Assembly (NCBI GenBank): GCA_012523465.1
Contig: JAAYIK010000016.1
Coordinates: 1 to 64,000, forward strand
DNA length: 64,000 bases
Origin: Lysobacteraceae bacterium
GTDB lineage: Bacteria > Pseudomonadota > Gammaproteobacteria > Nitrococcales > AK92
Direction of reading: 5' to 3'
Both the position numbers and the translations under genes were made by a program. Position 1 is the first letter of the stretch; every line of letters starts with the position of its first letter. The notes beneath the pieces were generated by a model. It was not told the DNA's origin. It ran no database searches and was given only the letters and a program-made list of their open reading frames with translations. This document shows, piece after piece, positions 1 to 13,786 of the stretch.

Positions 1-206
1 ATGACATCCGACTGCCGCGGACTCGGCCGGTAGAACATGCCGTAGCGGTCTAGGTCGTAGCGGGCGGCACTGGCGTGCATCATCTCAACCGCGCAGCAGG
101 CCAGACCGAAGGTGACGGGCCACAGCGCGCCCGTGCGGGCCCAGTTGATCAGCTTGTCAGCCGTGGTGGTAACAAACCCTTTTTCGAGGACGCCCTCTAT
201 TCCCAT
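1..206 (-). CDS. nuoB: NADH-quinone oxidoreductase subunit B (partial, N-terminal 68 residues)
   Basis: NuoB is the complex I peripheral-arm subunit that carries the terminal [4Fe-4S] cluster N2 and hands electrons to quinone. Only the first 68 residues lie in the window; the gene runs off the left edge. The visible part has the family hallmark of two adjacent cysteines (residues 37-38, in [10 protein letters not shown]), which are two of the N2 ligands, and the following [10 protein letters not shown] stretch. The ATG sits inside the end of nuoA with a 10 bp overlap, as expected for a translationally coupled nuo operon read leftward. The identification is clear despite the truncation by the window edge. 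Confidence 0.95.
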   Translation of the reverse strand, partial: MGIEGVLEKGFVTTTADKLINWARTGALWPVTFGLACCAVEMMHASAARYDLDRYGMFYRPSPRQSDV

Positions 207-553
207 TCCAGAGCCCCCTTCTTCCACTCATAGATAAAACCGACCGTGAGCACGGCGATGAAGAAGGCCATGGCGGCGAAGCCGAACAAGCCGATCTCGC
301 CGAGCGAAATCGCCCACGGAAAGAGGAAGGCAATCTCGAGGTCGAAGATGATGAACAGGATCGCCACCAGGTAGTAGCGAATGTCGAACTTCATGCGGCT
401 GTCTTCGAACGCCTCGAAGCCGCATTCATAAGGCGACGTTTTTTCTTCGGAAGGGCGTCGGGGCGCCAGCACGAAGCCGGCGAGCAAGGGCACTAGACTA
501 AAGACCAGTGCGAAGACGATGAAAACCAGGATTGGCAGGTAGTTCTCGAGCAT
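197..553 (-). CDS. nuoA: NADH-quinone oxidoreductase subunit A
   Basis: NuoA is a small membrane subunit of complex I (proton-pumping NADH:ubiquinone oxidoreductase) near the quinone-binding junction. The 118-residue protein has three hydrophobic helices (roughly residues 6-30, 60-80 and 88-108) and the family signature SPYECGFE in the loop after helix 1, followed by the [16 protein letters not shown] block. Length is normal for the family. It is the first gene of the leftward nuo operon and overlaps nuoB. The operon starts beyond the secG/tRNA-Leu terminator, so it should have its own promoter in the roughly 130 bp upstream; I could not pick out a convincing one. Confidence 0.97.
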   Translation of the reverse strand: MLENYLPILVFIVFALVFSLVPLLAGFVLAPRRPSEEKTSPYECGFEAFEDSRMKFDIRYYLVAILFIIFDLEIAFLFPWAISLGEIGLFGFAAMAFFIAVLTVGFIYEWKKGALEWE

Positions 554-682
554 ACACTAGGCCTCGATGACTGCGGCACCGCCGCATTGCAGCGCCGCCG
601 CTGGTGCGGCAGCGCGAGAGTCTAGGCCATAGGATGCTCGCGGTCAACCTCGAGCAGGGAAGGGATTTTCAACAAAATCAAT

Positions 683-720
683 AAGATACCGGAACCGAAA
701 AGCTTCGCTTCCGGTATCTT
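683..720 (-). terminator. Rho-independent terminator after secG-tRNA-Leu
   Basis: A perfect 12 bp inverted repeat (AAGATACCGGAA / TTCCGGTATCTT) encloses a 14 nt loop. It lies just past the 3' end of tRNA-Leu in the direction of transcription and is followed on the minus strand by a T-rich stretch (TTATTGATTTTG). It separates the tpiA-secG-tRNA transcript from the nuo operon. Confidence 0.75.
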
Positions 721-725
721 TGAAA

Positions 726-810
726 TGGTGCGGATGGAGAGACTCGAACTCTCACGGGTTGCCCCACCACCCCCTCAAGATGGCGTGTCTACCAGTTCCA
801 CCACATCCGC
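726..810 (-). tRNA. leuU: tRNA-Leu (anticodon GAG)
   Basis: The minus strand folds into a class II tRNA. The acceptor stem GCGGATG pairs with CATCCGC and an encoded CCA follows. The anticodon stem CCATC/GGTGG holds loop TTGAGGG, giving anticodon GAG (reads CUC and CUU leucine codons). A variable arm is present and the T-arm has GTTCGAGTC. Position immediately downstream of secG matches the E. coli secG-leuU arrangement, which supports the isoacceptor call. Confidence 0.95.
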
Positions 811-955
811 AATCGTCGCAAGGCGTGCTCGCCTTGGCTTGATGAACGCTGTCCGTCTACCTTTCTTGCTGGCCGCATTTTAGCAGCAGCGCGAGCCAGC
901 AGCAAACCCGTCCTGCCCCGCGGCACGCCAGCAGGCGCGCCGCAGATGCCGGCCG

Positions 956-1312
956 CTACTCGTTCGCGACCGGCGGAGGCGGCGCGGCCGGAGCATCCGG
1001 AGTTGCCGGTGCCGCTGGCGTGGCAGGCGCACCGGCGGCCGGAGCCTCCGGGTAGACATCGATGACGCTGCCGCTTCGCTTGCCCTGTCCACCCATCAGG
1101 GCCAGGGGCAGACTGGTGATAAAGAACAGCGTCGCCAGGATGGCCGTCGTGCGGCTGAGAAAGTTGGCCGAACCGCGGGCGCCGAACACCGTGGCCGAAG
1201 CGCCGCTGCCAAAAGCGGCTCCCATGGAGGCCCCGCGTCCATGCTGCAGCAGCACCAGCACGATCAGGGCCACCACTATGAAAAGATGCAGTACTGTCAA
1301 TATCGTCGTCAT
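956..1312 (-). CDS. secG: Preprotein translocase subunit SecG
   Basis: SecG is the small subunit of the SecYEG protein-export channel in the inner membrane. The 118-residue product has two transmembrane helices (about residues 3-22 and 53-73) flanking the conserved cytoplasmic block LLQHGRGASMGAAFGSGAS and the FLSRTT motif. The tail is Ala/Pro-rich, as in other proteobacterial SecG. A GTG codon directly precedes the chosen ATG; I prefer the ATG because a GAGGG ribosome-binding site lies just upstream. It sits between tpiA and tRNA-Leu in the order conserved in many gammaproteobacteria. Confidence 0.95.
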   Translation of the reverse strand: MTTILTVLHLFIVVALIVLVLLQHGRGASMGAAFGSGASATVFGARGSANFLSRTTAILATLFFITSLPLALMGGQGKRSGSVIDVYPEAPAAGAPATPAAPATPDAPAAPPPPVANE

Positions 1313-1339
1313 CACGCCCTCGCTGGCTACGGCGGCTGC

Positions 1340-2092
1340 TCAAGCGGCAGCGCGGCAAATGGCCAAGAAGTCCTCGGCCTTGAGCGACGCGCCGCCGATC
1401 AGGCCGCCGTCGATGTCCGGTTGCGCAAACAGCGCGGCCGCATTGTCAGGCTTTACACTGCCGCCGTAAAGAATCCGCAGCCTGGGAGCCGCTTCAGAAT
1501 CCTGCTCGGCGACGCGAGCGCGGATGAAGGCATGCACCTCCTGCGCCTGCTCCGGGCTGGCGGTACGGCCGGTGCCTATGGCCCATACCGGCTCGTAAGC
1601 GATGATGGCCTCGCGAAACGCCTGCGGTCCAAGCTCGGCAAACACCGCATCCACTTGCTCGGCAATCACCGCCTCGGTCCGGTTCGCCTCTCGCTGCTCC
1701 AGGGTCTCGCCCACGCACAGCACGGGCACGATGCCGTGGCGCTTGGCCGCCGCGAAGCGCTTGGCAACCAGCCGGTTCGACTCGCCGTACAGCTGCCGCC
1801 GCTCCGAGTGGCCAACCAGCGCCAGGCTGCAGCCGAAATCCCGCAGCATGGCGGCCGAAACTTCGCCGGTGTAGGCACCTTCGTCCTGATCCGCGACGTT
1901 CTGGGCGCCCAGCCGCAACCGGCTGCCGGCCACTACAGCGGCCACCTCCGGCAGCAGCACGAAGCTTGGACAGACCGCGACCTCGACTCCTTCGAGATCA
2001 GCCATGCCGGCCAGCACGGCCTCGGCCAGGGCGCGGGCACTGGCCCGGCTGCCGTGCATCTTCCAGTTGCCCGCGATCAGCGGTTGTCGCAT
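1340..2092 (-). CDS. tpiA: Triose-phosphate isomerase
   Basis: TpiA interconverts dihydroxyacetone phosphate and glyceraldehyde 3-phosphate in glycolysis and gluconeogenesis. The 250-residue TIM barrel begins with the diagnostic MRQPLIAGNWKMHGS (substrate-binding Asn and Lys). It contains GHSERR with the catalytic His near residue 95, AYEPVWAIGTG with the catalytic Glu near 167, and the phosphate-binding ILYGGSV and GGLIGGASL motifs. The frame stays open 15 codons further upstream, but homology and an AGAGGGAG ribosome-binding site support the start used here. It lies between glmM and secG, transcribed leftward. Confidence 0.97.
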   Translation of the reverse strand: MRQPLIAGNWKMHGSRASARALAEAVLAGMADLEGVEVAVCPSFVLLPEVAAVVAGSRLRLGAQNVADQDEGAYTGEVSAAMLRDFGCSLALVGHSERRQLYGESNRLVAKRFAAAKRHGIVPVLCVGETLEQREANRTEAVIAEQVDAVFAELGPQAFREAIIAYEPVWAIGTGRTASPEQAQEVHAFIRARVAEQDSEAAPRLRILYGGSVKPDNAAALFAQPDIDGGLIGGASLKAEDFLAICRAAA

Positions 2093-2149
2093 CGTGACTC
2101 CCTCTGCCCACGAAAACGGCGGCCAGCTTAGCGGCACGACCCTTGAAAA

Positions 2150-3508
2150 TCAATTCGCCATCGCTGCCATCCGGCTTGCCGCCTCGCCCACCGCCGCGGC
2201 CAGCTCGTTAGCAAGCCGCACTACCATGTCGGCATCGGCCCCTTCCACCATGACCCGCACCACCGGCTCGGTGCCGGACGGCCGCAACAGCACCCGCCCC
2301 TCCCCCGCCAGCTTGCTCTCGACGGCCTGCAGCGCCTGCTGCACGGAAGGCGCGCTAAGCACGTCGCTGCCGCGCGTGATGGGGACATTGACCATATGCT
2401 GCGGCAGCTTGGCCATGCCCTGCTTGAGTTCGGAGAGCGGCCGCCCGGTTTGCACCATGACCTCCAGGACCTGCAGGGCGGACACGATGCCGTCCCCGGT
2501 GGTGGTGCGGTCCAGGCAGATGATGTGGCCGGAGGACTCGCCGCCGAGGCTGCCGCCATGCTGGCGCAGCAGCTCCAGCACATAGCGGTCACCCACCTTG
2601 GCGCGGTGGAATTCCACGCCCAGCGAGCGCAGCGCTACCTCCAGGCCGAAATTGCTCATCAGGGTACCGACCACGGGGCCGCGCAAGGTCCGCTCCTGCT
2701 GCCGCTGGCGGGCGATGATGAAGAGGATCTCGTCGCCATCGACGATCTCGCCATTCTCGTCGACCATGATGACCCGGTCGCCGTCGCCGTCGAAGGCCAC
2801 GCCGACGTGGGCGCCCTCGGCCCGCACGCGCTGCTGCAGCTGCTGCGGATGCACCGAGCCGCAATCGACGTTGATATTAACGCCGTTGGGTTCGGCGCCG
2901 ATCACGCTGACCGCGGCCCCCAGTTCCTCGAACACCGCCGGCGCAATCTGGTAGGTCGCGCCATTGGCGCAGTCCAGCACGACCTTGAGCCCATCCAGGC
3001 GCGCGCCGCTCGCCATCGAGGCGATGCAAAATGCGCTGTAGCGTTCGTGCGCATCCTGCAGCCGGGTCGCGCGGCCGATCTGGGTCGAGTCGACCGTCAC
3101 CAGCGGCCGCTCGAAGGCCTCTTCGATGGCCGCCTCGGTGGCATCGTCCAGCTTCTCGCCGCTGGACGAGAAAAACTTGATGCCGTTGTCGTGATGGGGG
3201 TTGTGGGAGGCACTGATCACCACCCCGGCGCAAGCGCCGAGCGCCTTGGTCAGGTAAGCGATGCCCGGAGTTGGCATGGGGCCGAGCAGCACAGTGTCCA
3301 GCCCGGCGGCGGCCAGCCCGGCCTCGAGCGCCGACTCGAACATGTAACCCGACAGCCTCGTGTCCTTGCCGATCAGGACCTGGCGCCCGCCCTGGCGGCC
3401 GAGCACGCGACCGGCCGCCCAGCCGAGCTTCAACACGGAATCAGCGGTGATCGGAAACTCCCCGACCCGGCCGCGGATGCCGTCCGTACCGAATAAGCGT
3501 TTACTCAT
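2150..3508 (-). CDS. glmM: Phosphoglucosamine mutase
   Basis: GlmM converts glucosamine 6-phosphate to glucosamine 1-phosphate, the step before GlmU in making UDP-GlcNAc for peptidoglycan and LPS. The 452-residue protein has the four-domain phosphohexomutase layout. It starts with KRLFGTDGIRG, carries the phosphoserine loop VISASHNP (Ser about 101), the metal-binding DGDGDR loop near residue 245, the sugar-binding GGESSGH loop and the C-terminal phosphate-binding RPSGTEPVVRVM. Length is normal. The position downstream of folP and ftsH is the classic ftsH-folP-glmM cluster. Confidence 0.97.
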   Translation of the reverse strand: MSKRLFGTDGIRGRVGEFPITADSVLKLGWAAGRVLGRQGGRQVLIGKDTRLSGYMFESALEAGLAAAGLDTVLLGPMPTPGIAYLTKALGACAGVVISASHNPHHDNGIKFFSSSGEKLDDATEAAIEEAFERPLVTVDSTQIGRATRLQDAHERYSAFCIASMASGARLDGLKVVLDCANGATYQIAPAVFEELGAAVSVIGAEPNGVNINVDCGSVHPQQLQQRVRAEGAHVGVAFDGDGDRVIMVDENGEIVDGDEILFIIARQRQQERTLRGPVVGTLMSNFGLEVALRSLGVEFHRAKVGDRYVLELLRQHGGSLGGESSGHIICLDRTTTGDGIVSALQVLEVMVQTGRPLSELKQGMAKLPQHMVNVPITRGSDVLSAPSVQQALQAVESKLAGEGRVLLRPSGTEPVVRVMVEGADADMVVRLANELAAAVGEAASRMAAMAN

Positions 3509-3588
3509 CAGTTCCGCTCCTTGGTTGTCATTGTTGCCTCGACGGCCAACAGGCTATGCCACCCGAAGGAGCCCACGGAGACAGGATT

Positions 3589-4437
3589 TCAGCGGCCGAT
3601 GGCATGGGCGACCGCGATCGCATCCACCGTTGGCCGCACGTCATGGGCGCGCACGATGCGCGCGCCTTCGCGCACCGCTACCACCGCCGCCGCCAGGCTG
3701 CCATACAGCCGCTGTTCGACCGGCTTGTTCAAGATGGCGCCTATCATCGACTTGCGCGATACGCCGATCAAGAGCAAATAGCCCAGCGCCTCAATCGCGC
3801 GCAGCTCACGCAGCAACCGACAGTTGTGCTCCAGGGTCTTGCCGAAGCCGAACCCTGGATCGAGGAGAATCGCCGCGCGGGGAATTCCCGCTGCCTCGCA
3901 AGCTTGCGCCCGTGCCCGCAGGAAGTCGCGCACCTCGGCCACCACGTCATCGTATTGCGGGTTGTCCTGCATGGTGCGCGGCGTCCCCTGCATGTGCATG
4001 AGACAGACCGGCACGCCGAGCTCGGCGGCCGTCGCCAGCGCGCCAGGGCGGGTCAAGGCGTAGATGTCGTTGATCAGCCCAGCGCCGGCGGCAACCGCCT
4101 CGCGCATGACCTCGGGCCGGTAGGTGTCCACCGACAACGGCACCGGAAAGCGCGCCGCCAGCGCTTCGACCACCGGCACCACCCGATCCAGCTCTTCCTG
4201 CAGCGATGGCTCCGCCGAACCTGGCCGAGTCGAGGCACCGCCGATGTCCAGGATGGCCGCCCCCTCCTCGATCATCTTCGCCGCATGATCTATGGCTGCC
4301 GGAAGCGAAAAAAAACGCCCCCCGTCGGAGAACGAATCGGGGGTGACGTTGAGGATGCCCATCACCCGGGGGACGCTCAGATCGAGCGTCCGCCCGTTGC
4401 AGTCCAGTATGGGCCCTGGCTGCCGCGCCGTCGTCAT
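3589..4437 (-). CDS. folP: Dihydropteroate synthase
   Basis: FolP joins p-aminobenzoate to the pterin pyrophosphate to give dihydropteroate in folate synthesis and is the sulfonamide target. The 282-residue TIM-barrel protein has the two family signatures: GILNVTPDSFSDGGRF with the pterin-phosphate loop near residues 26-42, and ILDIGGASTRPGS near 60-75. Further conserved blocks are SVDTYRP, INDIYAL, LDPGFGFGKT and the C-terminal IVRAHDV. It lies 9 bp beyond the ftsH stop and 80 bp before glmM, so it is almost certainly co-transcribed with them. Confidence 0.97.
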   Translation of the reverse strand: MTTARQPGPILDCNGRTLDLSVPRVMGILNVTPDSFSDGGRFFSLPAAIDHAAKMIEEGAAILDIGGASTRPGSAEPSLQEELDRVVPVVEALAARFPVPLSVDTYRPEVMREAVAAGAGLINDIYALTRPGALATAAELGVPVCLMHMQGTPRTMQDNPQYDDVVAEVRDFLRARAQACEAAGIPRAAILLDPGFGFGKTLEHNCRLLRELRAIEALGYLLLIGVSRKSMIGAILNKPVEQRLYGSLAAAVVAVREGARIVRAHDVRPTVDAIAVAHAIGR

Positions 4438-4446
4438 GGGCCGCTG

Positions 4447-6366
<1,920 letters not shown>

Positions 6367-6441
6367 GGCACGACACCTCGACAGGTTTTTCTCCGCGCAG
6401 CCGAGGCTGCGACGAAATCGTTGCGGATGATTGAAACCCTA

Positions 6442-7062
6442 CTACAGCTTACGCTGGCGGGCCAACAGATAAACTTCCCGGCTGCGGGGCCGAGAGGCCT
6501 TGGGCTTGCGTATGGCGACTTTTCCAAACCCTTCCCTGAGCAGGCGCAGATATTCGTCGAATCCTTCGCCCTGAAAAACCTTCACCAAGAAATCGCCGCC
6601 CGGTTTAAGCACTTGACCAGCGAAATCGAGCGCAAGTTCCGCCAGATACATGGCGCGGGGCTGATCGATGGCGGGTTCACCACTGATGTTGGGCGCCATG
6701 TCTGACATCACAAGATCGACCGGGGCGCCAGCCAGGGCCTCGTGCAGGGCCTGCAGCGCCGCGTCGGTCGTGAAGTCGGCCTGCAGCACGGTGACCCCGG
6801 GCAGCGGGTCCATGGGCAGAATGTCGAGCGCGACGATGCGGCCGCGGCCAGCGAGTATCTCGCTAGCCAGCTGCGACCCGCTGCCGGGGGCAGCGCCAAG
6901 ATCGACAATGTTCATGCCGGGCCGGATCAGGCGGTCGCGCTCCTGTAGCTCCAGCAGCTTGTAGACCGCGCGCGCCCGGTAGCCGTGCTTCTGCGCCAGC
7001 CTAACATAGGGGTCGGTGACGTGCTCGCGCAGCCAGCGCCGGCTGCTTTTACTGCGAGCCAT
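6442..7062 (-). CDS. rlmE: 23S rRNA (uridine-2'-O-)-methyltransferase RlmE
   Basis: RlmE (FtsJ/RrmJ) 2'-O-methylates U2552 in the 23S rRNA A-loop using SAM. The 206-residue protein matches the family in length and shows all four K-D-K-E catalytic positions: Lys in [10 protein letters not shown], Asp in [11 protein letters not shown], Lys in DFLVKVFQG and Glu in [12 protein letters not shown]. The SAM-binding motif I reads [11 protein letters not shown] where the family usually has GAAPGGWSQ, a small local change. It lies upstream of ftsH, the standard ftsJ-ftsH pairing. Its start overlaps a small upstream membrane-protein gene by 14 bp. Confidence 0.95.
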   Translation of the reverse strand: MARSKSSRRWLREHVTDPYVRLAQKHGYRARAVYKLLELQERDRLIRPGMNIVDLGAAPGSGSQLASEILAGRGRIVALDILPMDPLPGVTVLQADFTTDAALQALHEALAGAPVDLVMSDMAPNISGEPAIDQPRAMYLAELALDFAGQVLKPGGDFLVKVFQGEGFDEYLRLLREGFGKVAIRKPKASRPRSREVYLLARQRKL

Positions 7063-7324
7063 CGGAATGCCGCTCCGGGCGGGTCGCCAGCCCGCGCACT
7101 ACGCGTCGGGTGCGCACGATGATCCAGCCGGCACCCAGGCCCGCCACCAGCCCCAGCAAGGCCACTTCCTGCAGCGGCTGCAGCGGCAGCCGCAACGTCA
7201 CCAGCGCAGCCAGCACGCAAACGGCCACCACCAGCGCCAGCTCCAGCTTGGCTCCGTTCAGGGCCGGAACAACCGGCCGCGACTCGAGTCGGCCGGTGTC
7301 GTCTGTGGACCTCGTCTTGCTCAT
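7049..7324 (-). CDS. Small two-helix membrane protein, unknown
   Basis: I do not recognise this 91-residue protein. It has a polar, Arg-rich N-terminus (about 25 residues), then two hydrophobic segments (about residues 28-46 and 54-72), and a basic tail, so it looks like a helical-hairpin inner-membrane protein with both ends in the cytoplasm. It ends 14 bp inside rlmE and is therefore likely translated from the same message, upstream of rlmE-ftsH. Its start lies 61 bp from the divergent yhbY start, so the two share a promoter region. The same frame is open further upstream, across yhbY, but that part is antisense and I used the ATG before SKTRSTDD. Confidence 0.6.
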   Translation of the reverse strand: MSKTRSTDDTGRLESRPVVPALNGAKLELALVVAVCVLAALVTLRLPLQPLQEVALLGLVAGLGAGWIIVRTRRVVRGLATRPERHSDGSQ

Positions 7325-7385
7325 GTCATGCGATGGAATTGTGATAAAATTCGTGCCCCTTTTTCGATTAGCGCGATCCATACCG

Positions 7386-7685
7386 ATGACCGCACTCAGC
7401 GAAGAGCAAAAGCGCCATCTACGCCGCCTGGGGCACGGCCTCAAGCCTGTGGTGCTGATGGGCGCCGCCGGACTGACCGAAGGCGTCTGCAACGAAATCG
7501 ACCTGGCGCTGACGCACCACGAGCTGATCAAGGTCAAACTGGTCAGCGACGATCGCAAGCAGCGCCGCCAGCTGGCCGCCGACATCGCTGCCCGCTTCGG
7601 GGCCGCGCTGATCCAGCAGATCGGCAACATCGCCCTGCTCTATCGGCCCAACCCCAAGAAGAAGAAGCGCATCGTCCTGCCCTGA
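7386..7685 (+). CDS. yhbY: Ribosome assembly RNA-binding protein YhbY (CRM domain)
   Basis: YhbY is a single CRM-domain protein that binds pre-50S particles during ribosome assembly. The 99-residue product is the usual length. It shows the family pattern: LKPVVLMGAAGLTEGV in the first half, containing the GxxG-type loop, then HELIKVKLV, and a Lys-rich end after the IALLYRP strand. It is divergent from the rlmE-ftsH transcript, exactly as in E. coli (yhbY opposite rlmE). The open frame extends upstream into the antisense of the neighbouring gene, but the ATG before TALSEEQK fits homologues. Confidence 0.95.
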   Translation: MTALSEEQKRHLRRLGHGLKPVVLMGAAGLTEGVCNEIDLALTHHELIKVKLVSDDRKQRRQLAADIAARFGAALIQQIGNIALLYRPNPKKKKRIVLP

Positions 7686-7721
7686 TGGACGCGCAGCCGG
7701 CCGAGCCGGCTGCCGTCGGAT

Positions 7722-8194
7722 TCAGATGTAGCGAACGTCGATGATCTCCAGCTCGCGGTCCCCGCCGGGGGTCTGCACCTGCACCACATCGCCCGCCTGC
7801 TTGCCGATCAGCGCGCGCGCGATCGGCGACGTGAAAGAAATCAGGCCCTGCTTGATGTCGGCCTCATCCTCGCCGACGATCTGATAGGTAAACTCCTCGC
7901 CAGTCTGCTCGTCGACCACGTCGACCGTCGCGCCGAAGACGACGCGCCCGCCGGCGTCGATAGTGGTGACATCGATCACCTCGGCGTTGGAGAGCTTGGA
8001 CTCGATCTCGGCAATGCGGCCCTCGATGAAGCTTTGCTGCTCCCGCGCGGCGTGGTACTCGGCGTTCTCCTTCAGATCACCGTGTTCGCGTGCTTCCGCG
8101 ATCGCCTCAATGATGCGCGGCCTGGCCTCGGTTTTGAGCCGATGCAGCTCAGCCCTCAGCTTCTCCGCACCTCTGACGGTCAGCGGAACCTTGG

Positions 8195-8198
<4 letters not shown>
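7722..8198 (-). CDS. greA: Transcription elongation factor GreA
   Basis: GreA rescues backtracked RNA polymerase by stimulating cleavage of the nascent RNA 3' end through the secondary channel. The 158-residue protein has the N-terminal coiled-coil hairpin with the acidic tip ([17 protein letters not shown], containing the conserved Asp-Glu pair) and the C-terminal FKBP-like domain with [14 protein letters not shown]. Length is standard. Its ATG overlaps the carB stop codon by 4 bp (ATGA), so it is the third gene of a carA-carB-greA operon, an arrangement seen in other gammaproteobacteria. Confidence 0.97.
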
Positions 8199-11425
<3,227 letters not shown>

Positions 11426-11465
11426 CGGTGAGTCAACCCTCGAGGGCGGATTGCTCCGCCATGGT

Positions 11466-12608
11466 TCATTTCGCCGCCGCCATGAGCTCCAGGAAGCTGG
11501 CGATCTGCGCTGCAGGCTGGCGCGGATCGAAGCCCGCCACGGGCTCGCCCTGGAAGCCAAGCACCGGTCGCTGCCCGTGGCGGAACCCCTGCAGGCTGTG
11601 GTCGAACAGCGAGCGGTGCGTCACCTGCAACTCTGCCGGCAGCGTGGCCTCATCCACGGCGAAGCCATAGCTCAGACGGACGATTTCCACCCGCTTGGTG
11701 ACCAGGTCTTGGACGGGATGGTTCGCGCCATGGCGACCGAGCTTCATCTTGAACGTGCTGGCCCCACAGGCAAGCGCCAGCAGGGAGTGGCCCAACCCCA
11801 TTCCCAGAATGGGCAAATCCTGCGCCAGCAACTGGCGGACCGTGTCGATGGCATAGCCGCAGGCGGCAGGATCGCCAGGACCGCCGGCCAGCACCAAGCC
11901 ATGGGGCTGCAGCACCTGGATTTCTGCCACGCTGGTGCGTGCCGGCAGCACCGTCAGACGGCAGCCGGCATCGACCAGCTGCCGCAACAGGCTGCGCCGA
12001 ACGCCCAGGTCGAGCACCACCACGTGCCAGGGCAGACTGGCCGGATCACGCTCGGGACTGTCGGCCACCCCGTCACTCAGCTGCCAGCTTCCCCGCAGCC
12101 ACTGGTACGGCTGCGCGGTCGACACCTCGGCTACCAGATCCCGGCCCTGCAGACCGGCAAAGCCGCGCGCCTGGGCCACGGCCGCATCAGGGTCGACGGC
12201 AGCGCCGACCATGATGCAGCCGCGCTGCGCACCGCCTTCGCGCAGCAGGCGGGTCAGCTTGCGGGTATCGATGCCGTCGATTGCCACCACGCCGTTGGCA
12301 ACTAGATAGTCCTGCAGGCTCTGCTCGGCGCGCCAGCTGCTGGCGATGAGGGAGAGGTCGCGAGCGCTCAGCCCACTGGGCTGCGCCGCCGCCGATTCCG
12401 CCGCCACGGCCGACATGCCGACGTTACCGACGTGGGGATAGGTCATCGCGACCAGCAGGCCGCGGTAGGCAGGATCGGTCAAGACGCTGGCATAGCCGGC
12501 CGCATTCGTATTGAAGCAGACCTCGCCGACCGCAAGGCCAGCTGCACCGAGAGAACGTCCGTGAAATAGAGTGCCGTCTTCAAGGGCAAGTATGGCAGGC
12601 GTATTCAA
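11466..12608 (-). CDS. carA: CarA-like carbamoyl-phosphate synthase small subunit with glutaminase site lost
   Basis: CarA normally hydrolyses glutamine and channels ammonia to CarB. This 380-residue protein aligns end to end with E. coli CarA: ATP-linked N-domain including [17 protein letters not shown], the [11 protein letters not shown] motif, and a class I amidotransferase domain from about residue 195. The catalytic triad is absent. The nucleophile elbow reads [12 protein letters not shown] (Gly271 where E. coli has Cys269, Ser275 for the Gln of GHQ). The His/Glu pair of GHPEA has become GEPVA (Glu355, Val357). QNHGFAV has become LSYGFAV, and the Ser of FNTS is Asn. The frame is intact and conserved elsewhere, so I infer a retained structural or tunnel subunit of an ammonia-using enzyme rather than a decaying gene. 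Confidence 0.93.
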   Translation of the reverse strand: MNTPAILALEDGTLFHGRSLGAAGLAVGEVCFNTNAAGYASVLTDPAYRGLLVAMTYPHVGNVGMSAVAAESAAAQPSGLSARDLSLIASSWRAEQSLQDYLVANGVVAIDGIDTRKLTRLLREGGAQRGCIMVGAAVDPDAAVAQARGFAGLQGRDLVAEVSTAQPYQWLRGSWQLSDGVADSPERDPASLPWHVVVLDLGVRRSLLRQLVDAGCRLTVLPARTSVAEIQVLQPHGLVLAGGPGDPAACGYAIDTVRQLLAQDLPILGMGLGHSLLALACGASTFKMKLGRHGANHPVQDLVTKRVEIVRLSYGFAVDEATLPAELQVTHRSLFDHSLQGFRHGQRPVLGFQGEPVAGFDPRQPAAQIASFLELMAAAK

Positions 12609-12838
12609 GCGACCTCCTGCTCGTGCGCGCGCAAAAACGGGAGGGGATCCAAGGATGCCCTCCCGCCGCTGTAAGGGTTCGTGGGAACGAAGGATCGCGG
12701 AATTCTACTGGCCCTGGCCCGCAGTGTCCATCCTGCAATTGCGATCGCGCGGCCTGCCGCCGCCGGCTTGCCGCCCTCGCCTCCCCATCGATACAATTGG
12801 CGGCCCGTTTGGTTGGCCAAAAATGGGCATTCATACAG

Positions 12839-13786
12839 TTGGATCCAGCGTACGCACTTCTACTGCAAGGACTTTACAAGCGCTACCGTAACGGCGTCGA
12901 GGCCCTCAAGGGCATCGATCTCGCCGTCCGCCCCGGAGACTTCTTCGGCCTGCTCGGCCCCAATGGCGCCGGCAAATCGACCGCCATCGGCATCATCTCC
13001 TCACTGGTGCGAAAAACCGCCGGCCGGGTCGAGATCTTTGGCTATGACCTCGATCGCGAACCGTGGCTGGCCAAATCCCAGCTTGGCCTGGTTCCGCAGG
13101 AATTCAATTTCAACGGCTTCGAGACGGTCGAGCAAATCGTCGTCAACCAGGGCGGCTTCTACGGCGTCGACCGCCGCACCGCCAAGCAGCGCGCCGAGCG
13201 CTACCTCAAGGAACTCAGCCTGTGGGACAAGCGCTCCCAGCCGGCGCGCACGCTCTCCGGCGGCATGAAGCGGCGGCTGATGATCGCCCGCGCCCTGGTG
13301 CACGAGCCGCGACTGCTCATCCTCGACGAACCCACGGCCGGGGTCGACATCGAGCTGCGCCGCTCGATGTGGGATTTTCTGCGCGAGCTCAACGCCGGCG
13401 GCACCACCATCATCCTGACCACACATTATCTCGAGGAAGCGGAAACTCTGTGCCGCAACATCGCCATCATCGATGACGGTCGCATCATCGAGCACACCTC
13501 GGTCAAGGCGCTGCTGCGCAAGCTCAGCACCCACGGCTTCATTCTCGACATCAGCGGCGCCGGTCCTGAGCTGCCGCCGCTGCCGGTCCACCAGGCAGTG
13601 CGTCTCGACGACAACACGCTGCAGATCGAAATCACCGCCGAGCAAAACCTCACCGAGGTGTTCGCCGCCCTGGCCAGGGCCGGCATCCAGGTACTGAGCA
13701 TGAAGAACACCGCCAACCGGCTGGAAGAGCTGTTCGTGCGAATGCTGGAGAGCGGTTCCGGCTCGAAGCGGGAGCAGGCGCAATGA
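12839..13786 (+). CDS. yadG: ABC transporter ATP-binding protein, YadG type
   Basis: This is the nucleotide-binding subunit of an ABC-2 type exporter of unknown substrate. It has Walker A GPNGAGKST, the Q-loop LVPQEFNFN, signature LSGGMKRR, Walker B LLILDEPTAGVD and the H-loop TTHYLEEAE. The stretch VPQEFNFNxFETVxQIVVNQ and the C-terminal NRLEELFV block are characteristic of E. coli YadG. The frame is open far upstream without a good ATG; I place the start at a TTG that gives 315 residues (YadG is 308), which is uncertain because no clear ribosome-binding site precedes it. The gene overlaps the permease gene by 4 bp and is divergent from carA. Confidence 0.9.
   Translation: MDPAYALLLQGLYKRYRNGVEALKGIDLAVRPGDFFGLLGPNGAGKSTAIGIISSLVRKTAGRVEIFGYDLDREPWLAKSQLGLVPQEFNFNGFETVEQIVVNQGGFYGVDRRTAKQRAERYLKELSLWDKRSQPARTLSGGMKRRLMIARALVHEPRLLILDEPTAGVDIELRRSMWDFLRELNAGGTTIILTTHYLEEAETLCRNIAIIDDGRIIEHTSVKALLRKLSTHGFILDISGAGPELPPLPVHQAVRLDDNTLQIEITAEQNLTEVFAALARAGIQVLSMKNTANRLEELFVRMLESGSGSKREQAQ

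Noticed and set aside
2396-3496. Long rightward open frame (366 codons) antisense to glmM
   Set aside because: Shadow frame of GC-rich coding sequence; no family features, and glmM is unambiguous on the other strand.
12622-12838. Upstream in-frame extension of yadG
   Set aside because: Cys/Arg-rich, unlike any ABC ATPase N-terminus, and it covers the carA promoter region.
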